From contig VGZH01000007.1 in assembly GCA_016872645.1 (NCBI GenBank), positions 1-64,000 of the forward strand: a DNA stretch of 64,000 bases. The letters run 5' to 3'. Shown here piece after piece: positions 1 to 8,776 of this stretch. The notes beneath the pieces were generated by a model, which made no database searches, was not told where the DNA came from, and saw only the letters and a list, made by a program, of their open reading frames with translations. A program made the position numbers and the translations under genes. This stretch comes from Planctomycetota bacterium (GTDB taxonomy: Bacteria; Planctomycetota; Planctomycetia; Planctomycetales; Planctomycetaceae). The number at the start of each line of letters is the position of its first letter. Position 1 is the stretch's first letter.

Positions 1-7
1 CCCTCTC

Positions 8-692
8 TCAAGCATCTGTCGCGTAGCCGCAGTGTTGGAGGTAGTGGAGGCGTTCGTCGGGAGAGAAGTGGTCGAGAGCTTGGACGAAGAAGGACCAGAG
101 GCGCTCGATGTTGCGTGAGGATGCGCCGCGGACCAGCCACTTGAGTTTATAGAAGACCATTTCGATTGGGTTCAGGTCAGGGCTGTCGGGAGGCAGGTAG
201 ACCAATGTTGCGCCGGCGGACTCGATGGTTTCACGCACACCGCCGACCGTAATGCGCAGCGAGGTTGGCTGTCACCACAATGTCGCCTTGCTGCAGCGTG
301 GGGACGAGTTCTTGCCGAAGGTAGGCGAGGAACAGTTCACCGTTTGTGGCTCCGTCGATGACCACCGGCGCGGTCAAGCCATCGTGACACAACGCCGCGA
401 CGAACGTGGTCGTCTTCCTATGGCCGTAAGGCCTTTTAGCGATGAGTCGCTCACGAAGTTCCGGCAACGTCGCGTCAGCTTACTCACGCACCAGTTGCTC
501 CAAGGGTTCGCGATGCGCCAGCCCCTGCGGCGCGGCCGCGTGCCCCGATTTCCGCGGAGACACCTCGCCACTCTCGCGACGCCGCTGCTTGAGCCGCCGA
601 ATCCGCGACTCGCTCCCGCGATACTTCACCGCCGCCTGCCGCACTTCCATTCCCGCGTCACAGTCCGTGAGCACTCGTTCTCGCAAATCCAT
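8..692 (-). pseudogene. IS630-family transposase remnant
   Basis: Decayed IS630/Tc1-type DDE transposase spread over three ORF pieces. The N-terminal piece (692-480) carries the helix-turn-helix start (MDLRERVLTDCDAG) and stops at an in-frame TAA. The same frame then continues with DATLPELRERL. After that the reading jumps straight to the YGHRKTTTF beta-strand segment, so the second half of the DNA-binding domain and the region with the first catalytic Asp are missing. A one-base insertion near 260 shifts the frame into the last piece (238-8), which has SPDLNPIE with the final Glu. The second catalytic Asp, normally in a DNLxxH motif, reads TANLAAH, so it is Ala. Premature stop, internal deletion, frameshift and lost catalytic residue together make it non-functional. 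Terminal inverted repeats were not resolved. Confidence 0.9.
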
Positions 693-1622
693 CGAGCAAG
701 TCTCGATGGCAATTCCTCCGTGTGATTTCCTGTCTTACTCAATTTGCCTGCCTGACGATAGAGTTCCGTGGGAGGCGCACTAACTGCCGGGATCTGTCCG
801 GACGTGGGTTTTAAGCCGCGAAACGCTGGGTTGATGCGTTGAAGGCCGCAAGAGACTTCGCTGCGACACACGTCCGACAAGGTATTGGAACCGCCGGATA
901 TTAAACGGAATTCTGAAGTCGGAGCCAAGTCGTCATGCTGATTGACGACTCCTTGAAAGTTCTTGGGCACTCGGATCGTGAAACTCTCTCCGACCTTTTT
1001 CCCGATCGAACGCAATCCGTATCAAGCCAGCGGCTCCAACTGCCGAAATTTTGAAAAACTTGCCAACTCGATGTTGGACATCGAAAAAGAGACTCATAGA
1101 ATCCCGCCCGTTCGGGATTCGGGATTCCTACCTCTAGAACTCTTCACGAGGCACCACACAACACAATGGTTGAGACCGCTGAGCAGCCCCCATCGTGTTA
1201 CCGCCGTCGTCCCCCAGGGCCTTTGCAGCGTCTGCATGCTGCGTCGTCCCGCCTGCGTGATGGATTTTCCCGTCTGCTCCGGCCTGCGTCGAATTGCGAC
1301 CGCCGTTTTGAGCCTCTCCCCAATGCTTTTCTTGCTCTGAGCCTTGCTGGCTCAATCTCGCTCAGCCCCGCCCGCGCGTATCGCGTTTGGTTGGCGGCCA
1401 CCGTTCGAGCGGGGCAGCTACTGCCACTGCAATTTGTGCGGCGGTTCCCCCGCCGGTGAGTTCATTCGCCTGACGGGCGAAGTGTTTTGGTCTCTTGTTT
1501 TGGCGTGCTTTCGTTCCTCTGTCTCCCACTTGCTGCGATCGAACAGATCTTTTTTTCGATCTACGATCCAGTCGGCCGAATGAGTTGGCTTCTGGGAGAC
1601 GCTCGTTCTGGAGAACCTGCTC
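693..1622. other. Long gap without a convincing gene
   Basis: About 930 bases between the transposase remnant and the decarboxylase gene. ORFs here (for example 963-1340 plus) have no recognisable domain and an implausible composition. A short perfect hairpin, GAATCCCG-N6-CGGGATTC, lies at 1099-1120 without a T-tract. The part nearest 1623 presumably holds the promoter and leader of the decarboxylase gene. I could not identify a riboswitch or ncRNA family. Confidence 0.5.
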
Positions 1623-2798
1623 ATGTCCACGTTGCTCGATTGTGGAGTGCAATCCGCCACGCGTGTCGCTCAACCGGTCATTTCGTTCGATCAAGCCAAG
1701 GCCATTGCCGAAGTGCATGGCACTCCGGCGCTCGTGCTCAGCCGCTCGGCGTTGCAACGCAACTACGAAGCGATGCGAGCCGAGATGCCGGGCGTGGAAC
1801 TGTTCTACGCCGCCAAGGCCAACCCGGAATATCTCGTGCTGAAGAACCTCCGTGAATTCGGTTCTTCGGTCGATGTCTGCTCGTACCGCGAGATGCAGGC
1901 CGCGCTCAACGCCGGGTTCACTCCGGACCAGATGATCCACACGCACCCGTGCAAGACGATCGCCAACCTCGTCGATTGCTATACGGAGGGACTGCGGTGG
2001 TTCACGTTCGACGCGCCGTCCGAGATCGCCAAATTCGTGAAGCACACGCCCGACGTAAATTTGATTCTGCGACTCGCCGCCAGTTCGCAGTCGAGCCTCA
2101 TCAATCTGTCGGCCAAGTTCGGCTGTGCTCCGAAGGACGCCGGCGACTTGATGCGACAGGCACATCAAGCGGGCGTGAACGTCAAAGCGTTGTCGTTCCA
2201 CGTCGGCTCGCAGTGCCTCAACCCCGCCGACTTCCGGGCCATGCTGCTGCAAGCTCGCCAAGTTTGGGACGAGGGAATCAAGATCGGCTGCCCGCTGGAA
2301 GTGCTCGACATCGGCGGCGGCTTCCCGGCTCCGTACAAGAGCGAAGTGATTTCGCTGGAGCTCTTCTGCCGCAGCCTGCAAGGGGCGTTGGACGAGACGT
2401 TCGGGGACCTGGGCAACAGCGTCCGCTTCATCGCTGAGCCGGGCCGCGGACTGGTCGCCGAATGCGCGACACTGATCGTGCGAGTCCTCGGTAAGTCGAA
2501 CCGCAGCGGCACGACACAGTACGTCATCGACGACGGCCTGTATGGAGCCTTCTCCGGCATCGTCTATGACCACGCCGAGTTCCCGTTGCTCGTCGAGAAC
2601 GCCGAGAACCGCCCGCATCGCCCGTGCATCATCGCCGGTCCGACCTGCGACTCCGGCGACATCGTCTGCCGCGACCAATCGCTGCCCGACTTGGAAGTCG
2701 GCGAACTGGTCCTGGTTCCCACGATGGGAGCCTACTCCTCCGCCAGCGCCTGCGGCTTCAACGGCCTCGACATACCGAGGTACGTCGAGGTGGAGTAA
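1623..2798 (+). CDS. Ornithine decarboxylase (fold III, PLP-dependent)
   Basis: 391-residue group IV (alanine-racemase-fold) decarboxylase, expected to make putrescine from ornithine. Visible motifs in order: the PLP lysine in YAAKANP (Lys65), the HVGSQ strand near residue 193, the glycine-rich phosphate loop IGGGFP near 230, EPGR near 272, and the active-site Cys of GPTCDSGD near 340. The C-terminal GAYSSASACGFNG segment is also ODC-like. These features favour ODC over carboxynorspermidine decarboxylase, which lacks this motif set; some lysine decarboxylase activity cannot be excluded. ATG at 1623 is preceded by a GGAG at good spacing. It lies upstream of the homospermidine synthase gene on the same strand, which supports a polyamine role. 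Confidence 0.88.
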   Translation: MSTLLDCGVQSATRVAQPVISFDQAKAIAEVHGTPALVLSRSALQRNYEAMRAEMPGVELFYAAKANPEYLVLKNLREFGSSVDVCSYREMQAALNAGFTPDQMIHTHPCKTIANLVDCYTEGLRWFTFDAPSEIAKFVKHTPDVNLILRLAASSQSSLINLSAKFGCAPKDAGDLMRQAHQAGVNVKALSFHVGSQCLNPADFRAMLLQARQVWDEGIKIGCPLEVLDIGGGFPAPYKSEVISLELFCRSLQGALDETFGDLGNSVRFIAEPGRGLVAECATLIVRVLGKSNRSGTTQYVIDDGLYGAFSGIVYDHAEFPLLVENAENRPHRPCIIAGPTCDSGDIVCRDQSLPDLEVGELVLVPTMGAYSSASACGFNGLDIPRYVEVE

Positions 2799-2839
2799 GC
2801 CGACTGTCCGGTTGACAGGTCGCCTAAGGCACGCGAGAC

Positions 2840-3055
2840 GTGTCCATGAAACGCATGATCCGAAACGTCGCTGATTGCGTAATCCTTGGACTCTTTGCGG
2901 TTGGATGTGCGTTGCCTGTTGTGATCCTTGCGATCCCGCATTCAGGATTCTTACCGAACTTCGATTTGACGATCGAGGCAGCCGCTTTGTTCGTCGCATT
3001 CGCATCAGGAGTATGCCTCGGAATCTGGCGAATCAGAAACGCGAGTCAACCGTAG
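2840..3055 (+). CDS. Putative small membrane protein
   Basis: 71 codons from a GTG at 2840, or 69 from the ATG at 2846. The translation has a basic N-terminus (KRMIRN) followed by two hydrophobic stretches, roughly residues 12-32 and 44-63, separated by a short polar loop, and it ends in a basic tail. That is a plausible two-helix inner-membrane protein lying between two polyamine genes. No family is recognised. The pattern could also arise by chance, so confidence is low. Confidence 0.35.
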   Translation: MSMKRMIRNVADCVILGLFAVGCALPVVILAIPHSGFLPNFDLTIEAAALFVAFASGVCLGIWRIRNASQP

Positions 3056-3411
3056 AGCCGCCATTGCGGAGTTTGGGAGCTCTTGTCTGCTCCAGTTCGC
3101 ACTCGTCTCGTCAACAAATTTAGATCTTCGGGCTTTGAGCTAGGAGGTGTTTCATTACAATTCCCTGCTACTGCGGTCGGACTAGGATGCTGGCTGGTCT
3201 TTTTTAAACGGTGGCCTTTGGCGAGGTCTTCTTCGGTGACGAAGCAGCGACGCCTCAGTTTTCTCAGGTGCGATCATGCCTCACGGCAAGGACACGACAA
3301 CTCGTTGGAATCTGAGCGCGCCCATGTCGGACGGCATGTTGGGTCGATGGGGTTTGCTCGGACTGGCTTAGCTTTTCTTACCCTTTTGCGCTGGAAGCGT
3401 ATCGAAACAAA
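3056..3411. other. Leader region before homospermidine synthase
   Basis: About 350 bases with no convincing ORF, repeat or recognised RNA. It probably contains the promoter of the downstream gene. Confidence 0.4.
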
Positions 3412-4893
3412 ATGCAGCACCAGATTCGATTTGACGGAAAGTTGCTGATTCTGGGTTGTGGAAGCGTGGCTCAATGCACGATCCCGCTCTTGCTCAGGCA
3501 CATTCAGATGCCGGCGGGTCGAGTCACGGTGATGGACGTGCGGGACAACCGCGACGGCATCGCGCAACCGCTTGGCAGCGGCGTGAAGTACGTCCAAGAG
3601 CGGCTGACCAAAGGCAAGTACCGTGAGCAGCTTGGCCGCTACTTGGGGCCGGGCGACATCCTGATTGATCTCGCGTGGAATTTGCAGACGACCGATCTGC
3701 TCGATTGGTGCCGCCAGAATGGAGTGCGGTACATCAACACGTCGGTCGAGGTTTGGGATCCCTACGAAGGGATGAAGCGGCGGCCGATCACCGAGTTGAC
3801 GTTGTATCACCGGCACATGCAGCTTCGGAAAATGATTGACCGCTGGGGGGACAATCACGGCCCGACGGCGGTGCTCGATCACGGTGCGAACCCCGGCCTC
3901 GTATCGCACTTCACCAAGCAGGCTTTGCTGCAAATCTCCCGGCGGATCATCGAGGACCGGCCGCGCAATCGTCGCATTCCCGCACTGTGGCGAGCCATCG
4001 AACGTTTGTCGTTCAATGAATTAGCCATGCTCAGCGGTGTGAAGGTCATTCATATTTCCGAACGGGACACGCAGAAATCCAGTCAGAAGAAAACCGCTGA
4101 CGAATTCGTCAACACGTGGAGTGTCGAAGGGCTCTACGAAGAGGGGATCGCTCCTGCCGAACTCGGCTGGGGGACGCACGAAAAGCGACTGCCCCACGAC
4201 GCTCGCGAGCACACACACGGGCCGCGCAACCAGATCTGTTTGGAGCGGCGCGGGATCAATACCTGGGTTCGCTCGTGGTGCCCGTCGGGCGAGATGCGCG
4301 GCATGGTGATCCGCCACGGCGAAGCCTTCAGCATCTCCGAACGACTGACCTGCGTGGACGAAGAAGGTGGCGTGATCTATCGACCGACGGTTCATTACGC
4401 CTACTGCCCGTGCGACGATGCGATCGGATCGCTCGATGAACTTCGCAGCAACGAGTACCAGCGGCATCGCCACGAACGCATTCTCCGCAATGAGATTGTC
4501 TCCGGCCGCGATGAGTTGGGCTGCCTGTTGATGGGGCACGATTACAAGTCGTGGTGGATTGGCAGCATGCTCGACATCGATGAATCGCGACGGCTGGTTC
4601 CCGGACAGAATCCGACCACGGTTCAAGTTGCCTCGTCCGTGCTGGGCGCGTTGTTCTGGATGATTCGCAATCCCGAAAAGGGAGTGAAGCTGCCGGACGA
4701 TTTGCCGCACGAAGAGGTGCTCGATATTGCGATGCCGTATCTCGGCCCGTTCATTTCCCAGCCGGTCGACTGGTCGCCGCGGTTGAACGGACTGCACGAC
4801 TCGGCCAAGAAGAATGGCAAAACCAACAAGTTTCGCGACAACAACGACGAGCATGAAGACTGGCAGTTCGAGCAATTCTTGATAGCGACGTGA
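3412..4893 (+). CDS. Homospermidine synthase
   Basis: 493-residue NAD-dependent enzyme of the bacterial homospermidine synthase family, which is structurally related to saccharopine dehydrogenase. It joins two putrescines, or putrescine and spermidine, to form sym-homospermidine. The N-terminal Rossmann motif is LGCGSVAQ (residues 14-21). The family signatures DLAWNLQT, NTSVEVWDPY and LDHGANPGLVS are present, and the length matches the usual 470-490 residues. The ornithine decarboxylase upstream would supply its putrescine, so together they suggest that homospermidine is a product in this organism. ATG at 3412 is the first in-frame start consistent with the Rossmann strand; the Shine-Dalgarno is weak. 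Confidence 0.88.
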   Translation: MQHQIRFDGKLLILGCGSVAQCTIPLLLRHIQMPAGRVTVMDVRDNRDGIAQPLGSGVKYVQERLTKGKYREQLGRYLGPGDILIDLAWNLQTTDLLDWCRQNGVRYINTSVEVWDPYEGMKRRPITELTLYHRHMQLRKMIDRWGDNHGPTAVLDHGANPGLVSHFTKQALLQISRRIIEDRPRNRRIPALWRAIERLSFNELAMLSGVKVIHISERDTQKSSQKKTADEFVNTWSVEGLYEEGIAPAELGWGTHEKRLPHDAREHTHGPRNQICLERRGINTWVRSWCPSGEMRGMVIRHGEAFSISERLTCVDEEGGVIYRPTVHYAYCPCDDAIGSLDELRSNEYQRHRHERILRNEIVSGRDELGCLLMGHDYKSWWIGSMLDIDESRRLVPGQNPTTVQVASSVLGALFWMIRNPEKGVKLPDDLPHEEVLDIAMPYLGPFISQPVDWSPRLNGLHDSAKKNGKTNKFRDNNDEHEDWQFEQFLIAT

Positions 4894-5010
4894 ACGTTAT
4901 CGTCTTGCTCCCGCGAGGCGGAGCTTGTGCCGGTGACTCACCAGTTCACTGTTCAGCCTAACTCTCGACGGTGTCAACTTGATGTCGTCTGCCTCGCGGC
5001 GGTGAGTTGG

Positions 5011-6126
5011 CTAGGTGCGCTGGGGCGAATTCAACGTCACGCCGGGGCCGACGTAGTTCTGGCCGAAGCGATTGGCAAGGAACGCCTCCAGGTCGACTTG
5101 TTCCTGTTTCACGAATCCAGTGGTTGGTAACTGACCATGGATGTGTAGGTCGAGCACCGCACAAATCGCGGCGGCTGTCGTGATCTGGATCGCGGACCAG
5201 ACTTCGTCGCCGTGTTGCTTGTGGTAAATCTTGCGGGCGTCCCAAAGCTGCACCATCTGCCCGTCGCGCTGGCCCGTCGCCGTGCAAAAGACGACGACGA
5301 CATCCTGCAACGTGCGCGGAACGGCGTTTTCCAGGATTTCTTTGAGCAGTTGCCGCCGATCGCGCAGCCGCAGTTCGTCCAGCAGAAACAGCATGCGGTC
5401 TCGGTGGCCGAGATAGCGGATCGTTTTGTAGTTCAGTTCGCGGACTTGATCTTGAAACGACTCGCACAGCGTGCCGAGTCCGCCGGAAGTCGAGAACGCT
5501 TCATACTCGACGCCGTCGATTGAAAGGTGTTCCAGTCCTTCGAGGGGCCAGAACTCTTGTCGCTTTCCCTGATGGATGACGTCGCAAGGATTGCAGTACT
5601 CGTTGATGAGTCCGTCAGTGGACCACGTCAGGTTGTATTTCAGCGAATTGGTCGGGAACTCCGGCAGCGCTCCGACGCGCAGGAACAGCGAATCAAGTCG
5701 CTCGAACTTGTGGGCCAGGTGATTCGCAACGATACCGACGAAGCCGGGGGCCAACCCACACTGCGGCACGAAGATTTGGCCGGGCCGAGCCGCTCCCGAC
5801 AACGTGCGAACCACGCGGGTCGTTTCGACGTCTTCGGTCAAATCAAAATAGCTGGTGCCAGCCGCCAGCGCGACGCGAGCCACTCGCGGGTTCAGAGAGA
5901 ACGTCAACGCCGAGATCACTGCCGCTTGACCCTTCATTGCCGCCGCGAGATCTGCTTCGTTGGCCGCATCGACGATCATCGTTTCGACGCCGAGCTTGAC
6001 CTTCAGTCGGTCGAGTGCCGCAGCGTCGGTATCGCCGACACGCACTTGGTAGTCGCCGGACTGAACCAAAAACGTGGCGATCATCCGCCCAATTGTGCCC
6101 GCTCCCAGCAGCAAGACGTTGGTCAT
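5011..6126 (-). CDS. Saccharopine dehydrogenase family oxidoreductase
   Basis: 371-residue two-domain oxidoreductase. The Rossmann motif LGAGTIGR begins at residue 7, with an acidic residue at the end of beta-2 (VGDTD) favouring NAD. The second domain contains the CGLAPGFVGIVANH signature shared by LYS9-like proteins, lysine 6-dehydrogenase and carboxynorspermidine dehydrogenase. The exact substrate cannot be set from sequence. Its position convergent with the homospermidine synthase suggests amino-acid or polyamine metabolism. ATG at 6126 has AAGGA about seven bases upstream. The upstream gap is filled by an inverted pair of GTAG palindromes. Confidence 0.75.
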   Translation of the reverse strand: MTNVLLLGAGTIGRMIATFLVQSGDYQVRVGDTDAAALDRLKVKLGVETMIVDAANEADLAAAMKGQAAVISALTFSLNPRVARVALAAGTSYFDLTEDVETTRVVRTLSGAARPGQIFVPQCGLAPGFVGIVANHLAHKFERLDSLFLRVGALPEFPTNSLKYNLTWSTDGLINEYCNPCDVIHQGKRQEFWPLEGLEHLSIDGVEYEAFSTSGGLGTLCESFQDQVRELNYKTIRYLGHRDRMLFLLDELRLRDRRQLLKEILENAVPRTLQDVVVVFCTATGQRDGQMVQLWDARKIYHKQHGDEVWSAIQITTAAAICAVLDLHIHGQLPTTGFVKQEQVDLEAFLANRFGQNYVGPGVTLNSPQRT

Positions 6127-6145
6127 ATCGGATCCTTCCGCATTC

Positions 6146-6226
6146 GTAGGTCAGCCTTTTCAGGTTGACTCCTTCGAGGGATTACACAGTTTGCCTGTTC
6201 GAGTCAGACTGGAATCCTGACCTACG
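6146..6226. repeat. Inverted pair of GTAG palindromes (BIME-like)
   Basis: Two GTAG-headed hairpins in opposite orientation. On the plus strand GTAGGTCAGCC begins at 6146 and forms a stem closed by TTTTC. On the minus strand GTAGGTCAGGATTCC begins near 6225. The TAG of the second copy (6224-6222) is the stop codon of the NHL-repeat gene. Confidence 0.75.
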
Positions 6227-7370
6227 AGACATTCCGCAGAAATGACACACGGCCGTTCAGCACCCATTCGACAACGAAGATGTTGCCGGCTTTGTCGAAG
6301 CAAGCGTCGTGTGGGTGGATGAACTTGCCGTTTGGCCACAAGGCCCGATCAACACGGATCGGAAACTTGCCGTCTCCGAGCACAGTCTTTGTCCATTCGG
6401 GATCGTAGCCGAGGTGCGTGATAACCTTATTGTTCTTGTCAAACAGCGACACTCGTGCATGCAGATCGGGAACCAGCAGCACGTCACCGCGAATGTCGAA
6501 GTGGGCCGGGAAGCTCACCGGCGAGTTCAACTTCGACATGTCCGAGGTCAGGCCGGGGTTGCCCTCCTTGTCTTGTGTCAGAAAGCCGATGTGTTTGCCG
6601 TCGAGCGTCAGGTACTGCAAGCGAGCGTTGGCTCGATCAGCCACGACCAGTGAAGGTTGGCGACCGGGTCGGTTATCGAGCCACTGGCCGTGTGGAGTCT
6701 TGAACTGACCTGGCTCCGTTCCGACGCCGCCAAAGGTCCGGATCCACTTGGCATCCTTGTCGTACTGATGGATGAAGTGCGAGCCGTAGCCGTCGCCGAT
6801 ATAGAAGCCGCCGTCCGGTGAAAAGGCGATGTTCGTCGGGCTGTACGGCGTCTTCGGGTCATCGTACTTGCCGGTTTCCAGCAACCGTTCTTTCTTCCAG
6901 ACGATCTCCCCCTTTAACGTCGTCTTGGTGACGAGCCCCGTTCTCGTTGAGCAAAGGTAGAGGAACTCCTCCCGACCTTCTTTGCGAATGTCGACGCCGT
7001 GTCCGCCTGTGTGATACTCCTTGCCGAACGAGCGAACAAATTTACCGCTGGGATCGAAGACGACGATCGCGTCGACCGACTGAGGCGCGTTGGATCGGTG
7101 CGCGATGTAGACCAGACCCTCTTCGTCGACAGCAACACCGTGCGTTTCACCCCATTGGATGTGTTCAGGGACTTCGCCCCAATTGTGCGAGACGACTTCG
7201 TATTGAAACTCTCCCGTCCCCAGCAACGGTGACTTCGTACCGGCCTTGTCGGAGGCGTTCAGAATCATCGGACTGACGCTGGCCGCGGCAGCGACCGCTC
7301 CGGCCGCGTGCAGGAAATTGCGACGAGAGGTTGCGGAATCGTCTGAAGGACATTGATGCGCAGCAGCCAT
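6222..7370 (-). CDS. NHL-repeat beta-propeller protein, Tat-exported
   Basis: About 382 residues from ATG 7370. The ORF-track start at 7484 overlaps the upstream lipoprotein gene and lacks support, whereas 7370 has GAAAGG upstream and gives a proper Tat leader, SRRNFLHAAGA, followed by an Ala-rich h-region. The rest is a six-bladed NHL/SMP-30-like propeller with repeated units such as HGVAVDEEGLVYIAH, NIAFSPDGGFYIGDG and HDACFDKAGNIFVVEW. Such proteins are exported and may bind ligands or act as lactonases or lyases; no catalytic assignment is possible. It follows the parvulin gene closely. The stop TAG lies inside a GTAG palindrome. Confidence 0.8.
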   Translation of the reverse strand: MAAAHQCPSDDSATSRRNFLHAAGAVAAAASVSPMILNASDKAGTKSPLLGTGEFQYEVVSHNWGEVPEHIQWGETHGVAVDEEGLVYIAHRSNAPQSVDAIVVFDPSGKFVRSFGKEYHTGGHGVDIRKEGREEFLYLCSTRTGLVTKTTLKGEIVWKKERLLETGKYDDPKTPYSPTNIAFSPDGGFYIGDGYGSHFIHQYDKDAKWIRTFGGVGTEPGQFKTPHGQWLDNRPGRQPSLVVADRANARLQYLTLDGKHIGFLTQDKEGNPGLTSDMSKLNSPVSFPAHFDIRGDVLLVPDLHARVSLFDKNNKVITHLGYDPEWTKTVLGDGKFPIRVDRALWPNGKFIHPHDACFDKAGNIFVVEWVLNGRVSFLRNVS

Positions 7371-7480
7371 GACGAGCCTTTCACAAAAGATCGACGTGTG
7401 GTGCGGGCAGCTCGCCAACACCCGTCGCACGATATCCGGGCTCGAAAGGGGCAGCAATCGTCGCTGGTCGAGGCCCTCTG

Positions 7481-8674
7481 TCACGAACTCGGCGGCTCAT
7501 AGCCTTGAATGTCGTATTCCGAGTCGATCGTCGCTGTGGCCCACAGTTCATCGATCAGTTTCGTGATTTCGTCTTGCTGATCCGTGTCCTGCAGCTTGTT
7601 GCGAATTTGGTCTTGAACCTCATCAAACGGGGTGTGGCCCGCTTCTTGCCGTTCGAGCACACGAACCATCTGGAAGTTGCGGGACGACTCGATCAAGTCG
7701 CTCGGCTCACCAATGGGCAACTTGAACAGCAGCGCTTCGAGCTTTTCGTCGGCAAGGCTGCCAGCATTCGTCCAATCATAAATGCCTTTGTTTTCGGCCG
7801 TCGGGCCATCCGAGAGGTTCACCGCCAGTTCACCGAAATCGCGTGGCGGCTTCTGTTGGAGTCCGTCCGACAGGATCCGCAGCTTCGCGCGAGCCTGCAC
7901 TTCGTCAGAACGTGAGATCAAAATCTGCTGCCACTTCACGCGACGTTTGACTTCGAAGTCCTTCAAATGTTTTTGGTAGTACGCGAACAAATCTTGCCGG
8001 CTGAGCTTTTGGTTGTTCTTGACTTTTCCGGCAATGAATTGCTGAGCCAGTGTCCGGTTTCGGAACTGGTACTCGATCATGGCGAGCGAGGTGCCCTTCT
8101 TTTGTAATTCGCGATCCAGTTCTGCAGTGCTGGTCACGCCCATGGCCTTTTTCATTTCTTCGAGCTGTTCTTGCAACTGCTTCTTCACGAAGTTGTCGAG
8201 TTGTGTTTGCTGATCCTTCTTGAGCGATTTTCGAGTGGCTTCAGAAAGCAGCTTGCGCTCGACATGCGCTCGAAGGTCGCGTTCGATGAGCTGGTCGATC
8301 TGTTTGCGGTATTGATCGGGCGGGGCTTGTTCTCGCATTTTCGCCAAGCCCTCGGCATAACGCTCGAGGATCTCTGCCTCGAAAATCGGTGCTCCATTCA
8401 CGGTCGCGACGACACGATTTCCTTCGAGCTCTTTGGGTAGATCTGCATCAGATTCCGCCAGTCCAACGAATTCGATGCCATTGCTTTTAGAGCGTTTTGT
8501 GGCATCACGTTCTTCATTGGCAAGCTGCGATGTCTGCTGGGAGCTCTGCGTTCCGATTCGTCGAGGAGGTGGCGGGCCAGCGACGGGATTATCGACCTTC
8601 GGTCCGAGGCCGCTGTCTCCTTTGCAGCCAGCAATGGCCAGCAAGACTGTCAGTAAGATTTGAGTCAGTCGCAT
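7481..8674 (-). CDS. Parvulin-type peptidyl-prolyl isomerase lipoprotein
   Basis: About 397 residues. The start at ATG 8674 (MRLTQILL) is preferred over 8683 because AAGGA then lies at ideal spacing. The N-terminus is a lipoprotein signal with lipobox LLAIAGC. A charged, helix-rich SurA/PrsA-like chaperone region follows (roughly residues 75-240), then a PpiC/parvulin domain (roughly 245-350) with VKWQQILIS and the FGELAVNLSDGP strand. It should help fold exported proteins while anchored to a membrane. It lies between the NHL protein and mfd on the same strand. Confidence 0.82.
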   Translation of the reverse strand: MRLTQILLTVLLAIAGCKGDSGLGPKVDNPVAGPPPPRRIGTQSSQQTSQLANEERDATKRSKSNGIEFVGLAESDADLPKELEGNRVVATVNGAPIFEAEILERYAEGLAKMREQAPPDQYRKQIDQLIERDLRAHVERKLLSEATRKSLKKDQQTQLDNFVKKQLQEQLEEMKKAMGVTSTAELDRELQKKGTSLAMIEYQFRNRTLAQQFIAGKVKNNQKLSRQDLFAYYQKHLKDFEVKRRVKWQQILISRSDEVQARAKLRILSDGLQQKPPRDFGELAVNLSDGPTAENKGIYDWTNAGSLADEKLEALLFKLPIGEPSDLIESSRNFQMVRVLERQEAGHTPFDEVQDQIRNKLQDTDQQDEITKLIDELWATATIDSEYDIQGYEPPSS

Positions 8675-8693
8675 GAACCGCATCCTTGCGGAA

Positions 8694-8750
8694 GTTCGTA
8701 GCCCCGCCTTCGGGCGGAAGTTGTGACCGCCTGAAGGCGGAACGACGAAC
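8694..8750. repeat. GTAG palindrome pair upstream of parvulin gene
   Basis: Inverted repeat with arms GTTCGTAGCCCCGCC... and its near-complement ending at 8750. Each arm itself folds: CCGCC-TTCG-GGCGG on the left and CCGCC-TTCA-GGCGG on the right (minus-strand reading). The left arm carries GTAG; the right arm has GTCG at that position. It lies just upstream of the parvulin start. Confidence 0.7.
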
Positions 8751-8776
8751 GGAGGGGGCGGGACTATCCGCCAATT

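Noticed and set aside
963-1340. 125-residue ORF in the long gap
   Set aside because: No domain, odd composition and no ribosome binding site; not accepted as a gene.
1362-3005. 547-residue minus-strand ORF
   Set aside because: Antisense to ornithine decarboxylase; His/Arg/Asp-rich composition typical of a shadow frame.
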